Positions 46,101 through 60,157 are shown, numbered from the stretch's first letter. The stretch is 64,000 nt of DNA from Blepharisma japonicum (GCA_949751835.1 CATKHK010000048.1:286345-350344), one strand, 5' to 3'. A program made the numbers and translations. Notes: a model not told the origin generated them from the letters alone.

Positions 46101-49100
46101 CCTATAAACTGCTTAGATTGTAATCAAGGACTTTGCACATCTTGTAATTTAGAGATTACTATTGATGCAACAATTATGACTCCTGAGTCTTGCTGCTCGA
46201 AAGGTAGCTACTATAATGGTGTCAGCTGCGTTCCATGCTCGCCAGATTGTATTGATTGTGAAAATGGCTTATGTAACAAATGTCAAAACGAATTGGAAAT
46301 TGATTTAGAAATTCTTAATCCTGAGTCTTGCTGTAGTCCTGGCTATTATTATACTGGAGCAAATTGTTTACCTTGCTCAAATAGCTGTAGCAATTGTAAA
46401 GATCTAACTGGTGAATGCTTACAATGCAATAAAGAACTTGGTATCGATATCACAATTATTGATTCTGATTCCTGTTGTCCTCCAGGAACATTTATTGATC
46501 AAAGCGACGATAAATGTAAGCCGTGCTCTTCCAATTGTAAAGAATGTGAAGGACAAAACTACTGCAAATCTTGCAATAAAGAGGTGACTATTGATACAAC
46601 TGTTTTAATTCCGACCAATTGCTGCAGTGGAAATACTTTCTATGACTTAAACGAACAACTCTGCAAACCATGCTCTTCAAATTGTCAAAAATGCGAAGGA
46701 CTAGAATCATGCCAACTTTGTTCAAATGAAATTACAATTGATGCAAGTGTAATAAACTCTGAGTCTTGCTGTGGCCCCAAAACCTATTTTGATGGAAATA
46801 ACTGTGTAGCTTGTCCATCAAATTGTCTTGATTGTCAAAACATGACTGGATTCTGTAAATCTTGTAATAATGAAATTGCGATTGATGTCACAGTATCAGA
46901 TCCTGGATCATGCTGCGCCTTGGGCTATTATTATAACGGTGCAATTTGTTTGCCTTGCTCATCAGGTTGTATTGATTGTTTTGATAACTCTGGAAACTGT
47001 AAGAAATGCAATTCTGAAGCTATTATCGATGTTTCAATCTCTGATCCAGATAACTGTTGTCTTAAAGGATATTTTTATGATGGGATGAACTGCAATAAAT
47101 GCCCTATAAACTGCTTAGATTGTAGTCAAGGACTTTGCACATCTTGCAATTTAGAGATTACTATTGATGTTTCAATCTCTGATCCAGATAACTGTTGTCT
47201 TAAAGGATATTTTTATGATGGGATGAACTGCAATAAATGCCCTATAAACTGTATAGATTGCGGCCAAGGGCTTTGCACATCTTGCACTTCAGAGATTACT
47301 ATTGATGTTTCAATCTCTGATCCAGATAACTGTTGTCTTAAAGGATATTTTTATGATGGGATGAACTGCAATAAATGTCCTATAAACTGTATAGACTGCG
47401 GCCAAGGGCTTTGCACATCTTGCAATTTAGAGATTACTATTGATGCAACAATTATGAGCTCTGAGTCTTGCTGCTCGAAAGGTAGCTACTATAATGGTGT
47501 CAGCTGCGTTCCATGCTCGCCAGATTGTAATGATTGTGAAAATGGTTTATGTAACAAATGTCAAAACGAACTTGAAATTGATTTAGAAATTCTCGATCCT
47601 GAGTCTTGCTGCAGTCCTGGCTATTATTATACAGGTACAAATTGTTTACCTTGCTCAAATAGCTGTAGCAATTGTAAAGATCTAACTGGTGAATGCTTAC
47701 TATGCAATAAAGAACTTGGCATTGATACCACAATTATTGATCCAGATTCCTGTTGTCCTCCAGGGACATTTATTGATCTAAGCGATAATAAATGCAAACA
47801 GTGCTCTTCCAATTGTAAAGAATGTGAAGGACAAAACTACTGCAAATCTTGCAATAAAGAGGTGACTATTGATACAACTGTTTTAATTCCGACCAATTGC
47901 TGCAGTGGAAATACTTTCTATGACTTAAATGAGCAAGTCTGCAAGCCATGCTCTTCAAACTGTCAAAAATGTGAAGGAGTAAGCTCATGCCAACTTTGTT
48001 CAAATGAAATTACAATTGATGCAAATATATGAAGCTCGGAGTCTTGTTGTGGCTCAAGAACATTTTTTGATGGAAATAACTGTATAGCGTGCCCAACAAA
48101 CTGTATGGATTGCCAAAATATGACTGGATTCTGTAAATCTTGCAATAATGAAATTTTAATTGATGCAAGAATATCAGATCCTGGTTTATGTCAAACCTCA
48201 GGATATTATTACAATGGTTCGATTTATGTTCCTTGCCCATCTGGGTGCCTTGATTGCTTTGACTACACAGGGTACTGCAAAAAATGTAATTCTGAGGCAG
48301 TTATTGATACTACAATTACAGATCCAGATAACTGTTGCTCTAAAGGGTACTATTACGATGGCACCAATTGCAATAAATGCTCTATGAACTGTTTAGATTG
48401 TGATCAGAGAATTTGCAAAGCTTGTAACTCTGAAATCACAATTGACGCATCTGTTATTAATTCTGAGTCTTGCTGCTCTAAAGGCAGCTATTATAATGGC
48501 ATTAATTGTGTCTCTTGTCCATCTAACTGCATTGATTGTGAAAATGGCTTGTGTAGTAAATGCCAAAATGAAGTTATAATTGACACAGAAATTTTTGATT
48601 CTTATTCATGCTGTAGCACTGGATATTATTATACAGGAACAAATTGTTTATCTTGTTCAAATAAATGTATCAATTGCAAAGATTCAACTGGTCAATGTCT
48701 GCAATGCTCAAGTGAAGTGACTATTGATTCTACAATTATTGACCCTGATTCATGCTGTCCTCCAAATCAATATATTGATTGAAGCGATAATAAATGCAAG
48801 TCATGTTCTCTCAATTGTGCAGAATGTGAAGGACAAAATCAATGCAAAGGCTGCAAAAAAGAGGTGACTATTGATGCAACTGTTTCAATCCCAACAAATT
48901 GTTGCAGCGGGAATACTTTCTATGATTTAAATGAGCAAGTCTGCAAGCCATGTGCTTCGAACTGTCTAAAATGTGAAGGAGCCAGCACATGTCAATCTTG
49001 CTCTAATGAAATCATAATTGATGCAAGTATATGAAATTCTGAGTCTTGCTGTGGTCCTAGAACCTTTTTCGATGGAAATAACTGCATATCTTGCCCATCA

Positions 49101-52100
49101 AATTGTGTGGACTGCCAAGGGATGAGTGGATATTGCAAATCTTGCAATAATGAAATTACGATTGATGCAGCCATATCAGATCCTGGACTATGTTACACCT
49201 CAGGATATTATTATAATGGTGCACTTTATATTCCTTGCCCATCTGGGTGTGCTGATTGCTTTGATTATACAGGGTACTGCAAGAAATGCAATACAGAAGC
49301 AGTTATTGATACTACAATTACTGATCCAGAAAGCTGCTGCCTTAAAGGGTATTTTTATGATGGAACTGGCTGTAATAAATGCTCTAATAACTGTTTAGAA
49401 TGTAGACAAGGGACTTGCACATCTTGTAATTCTGAAATCACTATTGATGCGTCAATTAAAAGCTCTGAGTCTTGCTGCTCGAAGGGCAGCTATTATAATG
49501 GCAATATTTGCATTCCTTGCTCATCAAAATGTACTGACTGCAAAGAATTAACTGGGATCTGCAACTCCTGTGATAAAGAAATCACCGTCGATGCCACTAT
49601 TGTTAACCCTGACAATTGTTGCTCTTCAGGCTACTTTTATGATGGCAGCTCATCATGTCTTTCATGCCCCCTTAACTGCTTACAATGTGAAGGGCCAAAC
49701 CAATGCAATGCCTGTGGCAATATAATTACTCTAGATACTTCAATAATAGACCCAACAAATTGCTGCCCTGATAGTCAATTCTACGATTTAAGCGACAGCA
49801 CATGCAAGCCATGCTCACAAAGCTGCTTAACTTGTAATAAATCAAATGAATGCAGCGCTTGTCAAAAAGAGATTACTATTGATACAGTTATTTCTGACTC
49901 AGCAGCTTGCTGTCCTCCTTCTCATTTCTATGATAAAAATGAAAATATATGCAAACCATGCTCATCTGGCTGCTCAGAATGCGATGAAACAGGCAGCTGT
50001 GATTGCACAAAAGAGCTTACACTTGATATAGCTATTATAGATCAAGTAAACTGCTGCTTAGATGGGACCTTTTATGATACAAATGATAAAGTATGTAAAC
50101 CATGCCCACAAGACTGCTTATACTGTGATAGATTTGGGTGTAAAAACTGCAATAAAGAGCTAGACATCGAAATTTCTATAATTGACTCTACAAGTTGCTG
50201 TCCACCAGGATTTTTCGAAGACCTAAATCAGAATTGTGCCAATTGCTCTCCTAATTGCTTAGAATGCTTAGATATCGGTACATGCAAAAAATGTGGAAAA
50301 GATATAACGATTGATGCAGAAATAGTAAACCCTGAAAATTGCTGTGGGAAAAATAGATATTATGATGGATCAAGCTGCCAGAGCTGCTCTAATAACTGTG
50401 AAGTCTGTGCAGATTTCAATGGAAGCTGTCAAGAATGTAATAGAGAAGTTACTGTGGATGCTGTTATTGATGGGTCTGAAAATTGCTGCTCTAGAGGATT
50501 TTGGTATGATGGGACTAGCTGTAGTCAATGCTCGAAAGATTGTGTAGACTGTAGCAGCGGATCAGATTGTAAAGCCTGCAATTCTGAGGTAACTATTGAT
50601 GCTGAAATTCTTGACCCAGGGTCTTGCTGCTTGACAGGCTTTTATTATTCTATGTCAGGATGTCTTAAATGCCCTACAAACTGTTTAGATTGTGTAGACG
50701 AAACTGGGCTCTGCTTAAGCTGTGACAATGAAGTAACAATTGATGCTGCCATTATAGACCCAGAATCTTGCTGTCCTTCAAAAACCTATTATAATGGCTC
50801 AGCATGCAGCCCTTGTTCCACCAACTGTTTAGACTGTAAAAATTTATCTGGAAATTGTGCTCTTTGCAGCAGTGAAGTGACAATTGATGCTGCCATTATA
50901 GATCCAGAATCTTGCTGTCCTTCAAAAACCTATTATAATGGCTCAGCATGCAGCTCTTGCTCGGCCAACTGTTTAGACTGTAAAAATTTATCTGGAAATT
51001 GTGCTCTTTGTAATAGTGAAGTGACAATTGATGCTGCCATTATAAACCCAGATTCTTGTTGTCCTTCAAGCACTTATTATAATGGTTCAACATGCAGCCC
51101 TTGCTCCGCCAACTGCTTAGACTGTAAAAATTTATCTGGAAATTGTGCTCTTTGTAACAGTGAAGTGACAATTGATGCTGCCATTATAGATCCAGAATCT
51201 TGCTGTCCTTCAAAAACCTATTATAATGGTTCAGTATGCAGTCCTTGTTCCGCCAACTGCTTAGACTGTAAAAATTTATCTGGAAATTGTGCTCTTTGTA
51301 ACAGTGAAGTGACAATTGATACTACAATAAGTATCCCTAGCTTCTGCTGCAGCTTAGGTAGCTTTTTCAATGGAATTTCCTGTTTACCTTGTCCATTAAA
51401 TTGCCAAGACTGTGAAGATTTCACTGGAATCTGTAAATCTTGTAATAAAGAACTGGAAATTGATATACAAGTTTTAAGTTCTGATTCCTGCTGCAGCTCC
51501 AACCACTATTATGATGGCTCAAATTGTGCGCCGTGTCCTAATAATTGTATAGAATGCAAAGACATATCAGGTGAATGCTATTCTTGCTCTCCAGAACTAG
51601 ATGTAGAGGTATCAATTATAAACTTAAACACTTGTTGCCCTCCTATGCATTATTTTGATGGTCTCAATTGTCTTGCTTGTGGGACTATGTGTTCAGTCTG
51701 TGATTCTATAAGCAGCTGCACTGTGTGTAATGATACAAGTTTACAAGAAATTGATTTGAATAGCCCAGGAAACTGCAAGTGTATTTCTTCAGCTTATTAT
51801 GATGGAGAAAATTGCCAGAGATGTGGCATTTTATGCTCTATTTGTAATGCAAATGAATGCAGTCAATGCAGCGATCCTATAAATATGGAAAAAGACTCAA
51901 CGAATACTAAGAACTGTAAATGCAAAGAAAAACTTTATTATGACAGTAATGCAAAACTATGTCAGCCATGCATAGAAAACTGTTTGGCTTGCAATAGTGC
52001 TGCTTCATGCAGCCAATGCAATGCTGGCTATTATTTTGATGGATCTGCCTGCGTAATATCAAGCTGCCCTCTAGGAAAATATATGGAAAATTATGTTTGT

Positions 52101-55100
52101 AAAGATTGCATTGCGCCTTGCTCTACTTGCCATAATTCCACCTTTTGCAATTTCTGTATACACTCTGAGACAATGGTCTTAGATCCTGCATTAGGAACTT
52201 GTTCATGTCTGCCTGGCTATTTTTATAATACTAATCTAAAAACATGCAGCTTATGCGAAAGCCCCTGCTTAACTTGTTCAGGATCAGCTACATTCTGCTT
52301 AGACTGTATTGACTCCACAATGAACTATAGTCCTCAGCAAGGAGTTTGTTCTTGCCAAATATACCAATATTTTGAAACTGGAAAATGTGAGGATTGCTTA
52401 AGTCCATGTGAGGCTTGTTCATCTCCTAACTTCTGCTTAAGTTGTGTGGATTCAGAAATGATTTATGATGCAAAGTCTGGGACCTGTGCTTGTCCTGATG
52501 GAAAATACTTTGATTCGACTGCTCAGTCATGCCAATCTTGTGTAGGATCCTGCCAAAAATGCTTGAATTCTGCATTTTGCCTTACTTGTAAAGATTCTTC
52601 AATGACATATAATGCATATTCTGGGACTTGCACTTGTCCTTATCACCGCTATTTTGATGCTGTTACTTTATCTTGCCAAAGCTGTTTGGAAACTTGTGGG
52701 ACTTGTTTAGATTCAATATCATGCACCTCTTGTATAGACTCTAATATGAATTACGATACTAATACCAAACTCTGCAGTTGTGGCACTAATCAATATTTCT
52801 ATAAAGCATCAAAAACTTGCAGAAATTGTCAAGGACCTTGTAAATCTTGCACATCGGATACATTTTGCACTTCTTGTCTTGACACTTCTACACTTGACAG
52901 TTCTACAGGAGTATGCTCTTGCTCACAATATGAATATTTCAATACCTTGCTTTCTCAATGTAAATCATGCTCTGGATTATGCTTAACTTGCTCATCTGAT
53001 AACGTTTGCACATCATGTGTTTCTAATACAAACCCAATAAGTAATGGAGTGTGCAGTTGTATAGATGGATTATATCCTTCAGGCAGAGTATGTGTTGAAT
53101 GTCCTTATCCATGTGCGACATGTTCAAGCTCTACAAGATGCGAGACCTGCAAAAAGAATTCATATCTTGACTCTACTGATCAATTTTGTCACTGCCAAAC
53201 TGGTTTTACTCTAACAAGTATTGATAATTCTAACTACTGTAGAGCAGACTGCAATAGTTTATGCACAGAATGTGACATAGATAATGGCAATAAATGCTCC
53301 AAATGTATTACGAATGCAGAACTCTCAGAATCCACCTGCTCTTGTACTGAGAATTCCTCTTATGATAGCTCTTCTAAAAGCTGTGTCTGCAAGAGTGGCT
53401 ATGCTCTGTCCTACAATAAGTGTGTGGTATGTAAGAAATATCTATCCCCAGCTGATATAAAATCTGCAAGCTTTAGCTCGACGTGGACTTCTCTTTATGT
53501 CTACTTTAACGTCAAGCTAGATACCTCACTAGATCCAAGCTGCTCCAAAGTATTTGATGGGTCAACTTATACATTACTAGGAAGCAGCCCAATTTGTTCA
53601 TGGACAGACTCTAAAACCCTTAAGGTAGCATTAGGGACTTATTATGGTATAAGAAGCCAAGCTATTTATCTTGATGGGACATATCTTGTTAAAGACACTA
53701 CAGATCCTTGTACAATTACATATCAGCCACTTTCTGTGGTTATTCAATCCACAGCAACACCATCTCCAGTCGCCGTTATAAGTGGCCCGACCAGTCTTTA
53801 TTTAAGCTGTGGATCAGAGCCTATTGTATATTCTGGTGAAAGATCTCAGATGGGGCTAGGCTCTCCACTAACTTACAGCTGGTCTTCCCGCATTTCTCCA
53901 TCAAATAAAAGCTTAAACGATTTTATCCAATCCCAACGCACTTCTTCAATATCAATTTCTATGTCCTATTTCCCTGCTTCAGCATCTACCACTTTGACTA
54001 TAACTCTAAATGTGACGAACTTCCTGGGCTACTCAAATCAATCCTCACTAACCACAACAGTGAATATAGGAAATGCCTTATCTATTGTATTTGATCAAGG
54101 AAACTCAGTTAGTATGTGGTTTTCGTCATCAAAAACCCTCAAAGCAAAAATCAGTTCTGTTTGTTCGTCATTTACTACGAACCCAGTTACTTGGACTTGG
54201 AGTTATGATACCTCGAAAAACCCTTCTGTAAACTATGAATCAGTGCTTAAAAACGCGAAATTAGATAAGTTGACGATTCCTAAAATGACTTTGCCTATTG
54301 GAGGACCTTATATTTTTATTGCGTCTGCAGCACAAGTGAATACTAATGTTACTTTGACTGGGAGTGGTAAAGTTTCTATTACAATCACTTCTTCACCTTT
54401 AATTATACAGCTGTCGAAGACTAGTGGTGATGTTTCACCAAATGAAGATTATAATATAAATGCTATTGGCTCAAAAGACCCTGATGATCCTACTGGAGTC
54501 TTGAATTATGAATGGCTTTGTCAAAATAGTGAGGATGAATCAGATTGCTTAGGAAGTGATGGAGAAATATTACTGCTTAATGAAACTGCTGCCACCTTGA
54601 CCATCCCTACAAGCAGAATGGTTAAAGGAGCCTTATGGGATATTATCTGCACTATTTCAAAGGACACTCGCAGTGCAAGCGCAATGGTAGAAATCAACAT
54701 TTTGAACGAAAACACTGAAATTTCCATTGAAATTACGATGAGTATGCAAAAATTCAGTCCTCAGCAAAACATCCAATTTTCAGCAAATGTAAGTTCTGCA
54801 GCTCCAGCCCAAATGATTTGGTCAGAAAAATCAAGCTCAGATATTTCTATTTCTCCTAATTACTTATCCTCAGTTTCAATCCCCTCTAATTCCTTACTAG
54901 AAGGCACTACTTATACCTTTACTCTTACAGTTACAATAGACTCCTCAAATCTTAAATTCATCACCCAGCTTCCCATTACTCTCAATTTCGGTGCATCTTG
55001 TTCTGGGGATTTCATATTAAGCCCAAGCAGTGGTACAGCCTTAATAACTGTGTTTACGATCGGCATATCTGGCTGTTATGACAAAGATGAAGAAGACTAC

Positions 55101-57344
55101 CCATTAACCTATACCTACTTTGACGCTTGGAATAATAAGCTTTATGTCCTTGGCTATACCTCAGAAACCAACTATATAAATACATATCTATTTTCTAATA
55201 AAAACACCCTGACTTTCCACGTCTGTGATAGCTTAAAAACATGTGCTGATTATTCAAGTGAAATAACTACAGTCCCATATAATAGCAGGCTATTACAAAC
55301 TTCTTCGCTTATGGATGCTTATATGAGGAATATTTTAATAGACACCGACAATGTTCCTTCTACGATCACACTGTTTTGCAGCTCAGCTACAATTGACTCT
55401 GCCTTATTTTCGCAGATGTGGAGTGATTTGCAGAGTTATGTGGAAAATAATGATATTGATGACCGAACAATAGAAAATGTATTAGGATCTGTATATGCAA
55501 TGATGAGCCAGAGTGACTTATTGAGTATTGAAATGTTTCAAAGCTTATTTGACTGGCTTTATGGGATACTTTCTGATAATCCTACTATTGTGCCGACACA
55601 AGAAAATATTAAAAAAGTTGTAGCTTTAGTGGATGAATATTTGTTGTATGGAAATTCAACTGATTATGAAGGCAAAACTTTAGAAGAGTATATAATAACT
55701 GCTGACAAATTCTTATCAGCATGGACAGTTGCTGCCACTGTTGACGATTTGGTGACTCAAAACTCTCTTGATGGCTCTCAAAATACAATTCAAACTAAAA
55801 CATTTAAGCATAGAAACTTCCCAAGCACAATGTCTAATAAAACGATTTCTCTAGGAGAAAACAGGACTGTCTCATTCCCTGCTCGTTTTAGCTATCCAGA
55901 TACAAATATTATGAACATAAAGGCGAACTACTATAACACATCAAATGATTATTCTGACGTTGCAGTACTCAGCTTTGCTCAATCTGGGACTTATATAGAC
56001 TATGTCTTAACAAAGTCAGCAGAAGAGTATGTTCCATTTACTAGCCAAGATTACCCAGTAATGTTAGAGATGCCTATTTATGACAGTATTGAGAACGGGT
56101 ATAACTGGACTTGTGTCTTTTATAATGAGACTGATAAAAACTGGGTCCATGATGGTTGTGGTATAAAAGAAATCAAAGAGAAAAGCATCATTTTTGAAGT
56201 CTATCATTTCTCTATGTATAAGCTTGGCCAAGAGAAAATCACAATCCCAGACGTCCCACCAGTACTAAGCAATGAATCATGCTCCCAGAACTATGCACCT
56301 GCTTATATTTTGGGATCAAATTTCTTCCTTATATTGATTTTGCTACTAATTGTAATCTCTTTGGATAAAAAAGACGAAAAAGGAAAACCTGCTATCAGCT
56401 GATTATCACCCAATAATGCGAACCAAATAGTCCCTGAGCTTGTTGAATCACCCAATAATGAGAATCAAGTAGTCCCTGAGATTGTTGAATCTTCACAGCC
56501 TAAGATAAATGCAACTCCAATGGAGCGGTCAGACAGAAGTCTTCCTCCTGAAAACTCTCATAAAGATGCTAAGGTGGCTCCTGAGCCATTATATCAAAAC
56601 TATGTAAGCCAAACTGAGCAGCCTGTCAAAAAGAAGCATCATTCTCATAATATCACCACTGTGGTCCCGCTTCCTGCACAATTGCCTGAAAATAAGTATC
56701 TAGATAACGAGAAAAGCATTGATTTCGATAATGTTGATGAGCTCAATATTGTCATACCTGAAAATAATTTTAATATACCTGAAGAAATATATAATATCAA
56801 TAATGAAGCACCTACAGAAGCGGCTAAAACTGAATGTGCTCAGCTCTTTGAGGGGCATTTATTGTTTGGCTTGGCTTACTATAGATATGGATATCCAAGA
56901 AAAGCTAGACTATTTGTATTGACAACTGTGATTGCTCTTGAGCTTTTCTTAGAAGGACTTCTACTGTATATGTTTGAAAATGTTGAGTCAGGATCATCAG
57001 CATCAACTGAGAGTCTCTTTAATGACTATGAAGGAAAATATTTGGCTCTTACAATTTTAGCACTTGGAATTACTATTCCTGTTGAAATATTTTTAAGCTT
57101 GGTATTTAGCACGAATAGGCTTAGGACATCAGGGTTACTGAATACTGCTGTTGGAATAGGAGTTGTTGTGCTTGCTGGATCTCCGATTGGAACTATTGTA
57201 CTCAGTTCTATATTCTGCTCAGAGTGGAGTGGATATTGGGCAATTAGCTTCTTCTATGGAACTCTTCTGCAAGTATTTGTGTTTGAAACGATTTATATGT
57301 GTGTTAGATATTTTGCGCGTCAGATTGTTCCTAAAGGATGGTAA
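40107..57344 (+). CDS. Giant cysteine-rich REJ/GPS membrane protein (5745 aa)
   Basis: A single frame of 17238 nt from ATG to TAA. The apparent stops at 43608, 48030, 48780, 49031 and 56400 are all TGA in the same frame (I-W-S/N-S-E-S-C-C in the repeats), so it is one gene. Order: signal peptide (MSKLNLFCFLLLFSQLHAVE); acidic DLIDDGFDIYIEF; about 80 modules of about 48 residues, C..(E)(I/V)TID..I...SCC..G.YYDG..C..C..NC.DC....G.C..C, to residue about 3880; furin/EGF-like modules to about 4440; REJ/PKD-like Ig-type region about 4445-5200 (SGPTSLYLSCGSEPIVYSGE, GSKDPDDPTGVLNYEW); GPS-like motif about 5334-5376 (WTCVFYNETDKNWVHDGC, VYHFSMYKL); one membrane helix about 5396-5420; hydrophilic loop; four more helices to the C-terminus. 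This resembles polycystin-1-type receptors without the PLAT domain. Confidence 0.92.
41041..41334 (+). repeat. 147-nt near-perfect tandem duplication
   Basis: Two copies starting at 41041 and 41188 differ at a single base that I can see (ggcg/agcg), and the next module starts 147 nt later at 41335. Each encodes one 49-residue module ending CKSCSPNCSECEGLSSCKAC. The near identity points to a very recent event or gene conversion. Confidence 0.85.
42724..49560 (+). repeat. Higher-order repeat, 1002-nt unit of seven modules
   Basis: The landmark ATGAAATT within NNE(I/A)..ID recurs at 42724, 43726, 44728, 45868, 46870, 48148 and 49150. Spacings are 1002, 1002, 1140, 1002, 1278 and 1002 nt. The longer ones equal 1002+138 and 1002+2x138, and they contain two and three copies of the 46-residue module with DVSISDPDNCCLKG and NCIDC(N/G)QGLCTSC. 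The 334-residue unit holds seven modules in fixed order. Homology fades after about 49560. Confidence 0.9.
50730..51305 (+). repeat. Four 144-nt tandem modules
   Basis: Units start at 50730, 50874, 51018 and 51162, exactly 144 nt apart, each encoding EVTIDAAIIDPESCCPSK.. to CKNLSGNCALC. They are nearly identical in DNA, with the fifth junction at 51306 opening a different module. Confidence 0.88.
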
Positions 57345-57645
57345 TAAAATTAATGATTAAGTATTTAGTTAAGATATAATTTCAGGATTGAGAAATGCAT
57401 ATATATATACTTTTTTTTCTATTTTGTTTAATTAATTTAGCTTATATGATATTCTAATTAAAAAAGCCCTCTTAAGTTCTGGAGATGATAGAATATAGAA
57501 AATTAGTAACCTCGCTAATCCAGTTGATATACTATCGATGTATTTGTAAACGAAATTATAAAATATTTAATTAAAAATCAAAATTCTCATTTACTAAATA
57601 AATTTTAAAACAAACATAAAGTAACCAATAATGATTATTACTTAA
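57345..57645. other. Intergenic between convergent genes, duplicated at 62766-63059
   Basis: 301 bp between the giant gene and member 4. The landmark order (aagtatttagttaagat, aaatgcatatatat, attctaattaaaaaagccct) recurs at 62766-63059, showing that this spacer belongs to a segmental duplication. Confidence 0.7.
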
Positions 57646-60157
57646 CTAACCACGATTAAACTTGAATCTGACGTCGATAGGAAGATCACTATCTTGAAGG
57701 TTAGTAGAAATCATATATTGCCTTGGAGTTACTTGAGTCATACGCCATGACGAGGTGTCATAATTCCCTGGACTCTTTATAATAATTTCTTTAAGACTCA
57801 GTGGCTCTGGAAGATCATACGCAAAGTCAAGGATAAGGTTCCCATCTTCAAAGCTTGTCAAATATCCTACTGAGTTGTCAGAAGTGCAAGTTGATGACTC
57901 TTTCTCTATAGTAGTCCCACAAAGATAGCATCCAGGATGAGGATCGCAGCTATTGCAAGACTCAGAACAAGCTAAATAAAATCTTACATAAACACTCTAA
58001 GACTCCTGAATTATCATATAGAAAATGCCCTTGATCACATTTAGAACACCCTGAAGTTCCATATTCAGCGCAATTTAATGTTGAATTTTCTGACTGTGAA
58101 TTCTCACAGCGAAATGTAGATGAGTTATATGTCATATTTCCAACACAAGAGCATGATCCATTTTCATTGTTTACCATATAGTAAGCATCAAAGCAATTTT
58201 CACAATTACCCGCGAAATCTCTGCAATATGCACATCCAGACAAGCAAGGCTGGCAAGTTCTGGGGTTTGAATAATCAAGGTAATACCCAGGAACACACTC
58301 ACACTGCCCATAAATATTTTCTATCATATTTTCACGATCTGAGCACTTAATCTCTGGCATCGGCTCAATACATTTGACTGTAACACTAAAATGAGTCGAG
58401 CCTACAACTTCACAAGTTTTGCAACCCCAATCTGAGCAAGGCTGGCAATAGAAGCCATTGTTAAAGACATAAGAATTTGATCGGCAGGAGCAGGTTCCAT
58501 CACCATTGTTTATCATGCCTGGAATTCAGCATTTGTTGCAGCTGGTTGAATTATTGCAATCTTTACACCCATGTGAACAAAACCCATAAGTATTTGTGAG
58601 GGTATTTAAATAGGTACCTGCATCACTGAGTTTTTCACAAGTCCCATCAGAATATGGCATTCACCCATATTCACAATGCATACAAGACGTTGGATTGAAA
58701 CACTCCTCACAGCCAGGACTACATGGTTGGCACTTACCATCATTATCTCTGTAATAGTTAGTATCACAATCCATGCAGGAAGCCCCATTGCAATATCTGC
58801 AACCTTCATACACTTTAGAGCATGCGGCGCAAGTACCGTTAGAGCTTGGAACAAAGTTATAATCTATGCAACCAATGCAAGTCAACTCAGTGCAACTGCT
58901 GCATCAGTCACCAAACTTCTCAGAGCATAATTTGCATTTGTTTTCAGAGCTCCAATAATAACCGTTTTCACAATTTGTGCATACATTTGGGTTCTCCTGA
59001 CAGTCAAGACAATGATCAGGACATTTGCTGCATGTAGGATAATCAACGTAGTACCCACTTTGGCAGCTATTGCAGCCTCTTTGATTACAAGAGGTACAAT
59101 TACTCGAGCAAGGCTGACATTTATAATTTTCATCAGAATAAAAGAGTGAATTGCACCATACACATTGCCCATAAATGTTGCATATAACGCAATTTTCATC
59201 ACAAATAGTGCATTTGCCATCTGGAGTCAAATAAGTATCACCAGAACAGGTTTTGCAGCCTGATTTATCGCAATCATTGCAATTTGGAAAAGTTAAAGAG
59301 CAGCTGGTGCAATAGGAAAACCCATCAGTGCTATTTGAGTCTAAATAATACCCTGCATTGCAGACTTGGCATCCTAATATGCTGCATTGTTGACAATTAG
59401 GAATTGTTGAAGCGCAATTAGAGCAATAAGAAAACTCATTCAAAAAGTATCCATTGTTACATTTGGTGCATGAAGTCGCGTTGCATTTATCACAGCCATA
59501 ATCACATGGAAAGCATTCACCATCAGAGTCTTTATAATAATGATCTAGGCAGCTAATGCAGCCTGTTTGATCACAAGTAGCGCAGCCATCTGGGCATATA
59601 GCGCATTCTCCATCTGCATTTAGAGGAATACCGATAATGCAATAATGGCATGCATTTTCATCACATGACCAACATTTTGGGAATTTCGTATGGCATTCAG
59701 CGCAGCTCCCAGTAACACTGTCAAAATATTGATCTTCTTTACAACCATTATCTTGAAGTTTCCTTTCTACTGGCGCAGATTCGTTTAAATCCTTTATGTT
59801 TCTTCCAAATTTGTTCATATTGTTTGGCAAATCATAAGGATATTGGTTCGTTCTATATTTTGCTGACTCTCCATTTGGATTTTGCTTTATTGAAGACTTC
59901 TTGGGGTCTTGCACTTTTCTTAAGTCCATATCTGCCTCATTTGGACTTTTAAATGAGCCAGAGTCCGTTGATGGGGAATTTTGATTCTGGTCTCTTCTGT
60001 TATAGTATTTTTCGGTTTGAGATCTCCCAAAGTCTGTTGGGGATTGATTTTGATACTGATTTCCACCTTGGAAGTCAGTTGGAGGTTCTCTAGGGTTTTG
60101 GAATTGATTTGATGAGACAAATATAAGATGAAAAGCTATCAAAAATATCAAAACCAT
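57646..60157 (-). CDS. Secreted cysteine-rich protein, FKFNR family, member 4
   Basis: 831 residues after removing a 16-nt intron at 57972-57987 (gtaagattttatttag) and reading TGA as Trp (KFGDWCSSCTE; CEYGWMPYSDG). Signal peptide MVLIFLIAFHLIFVSSNQF, then a charged Asn/Gln/Ser-rich stretch (residues about 20-135), then some 15 short CxxC units (CDENCVICNIYGQCVWC), and the common C-terminal domain (VGYLTSFEDGNLILDFAYDL to VRFKFNRG). Closest to member 3 in architecture and to member 5 in its 3' half. It converges with the giant gene. A cell-surface or extracellular role is inferred from the leader and lack of membrane helix. Confidence 0.86.

Noticed and set aside
43541-48240. Many antisense or shifted ORFs of 60-90 codons within the giant gene
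   Set aside because: They recur at repeat spacing (for example +1 frame at 44728, 45868, 46870) and are by-products of the repetitive coding strand.
42724-51305. CRISPR-like regular repeats
   Set aside because: The periods are whole codons, units are fully coding and there are no unique spacers.
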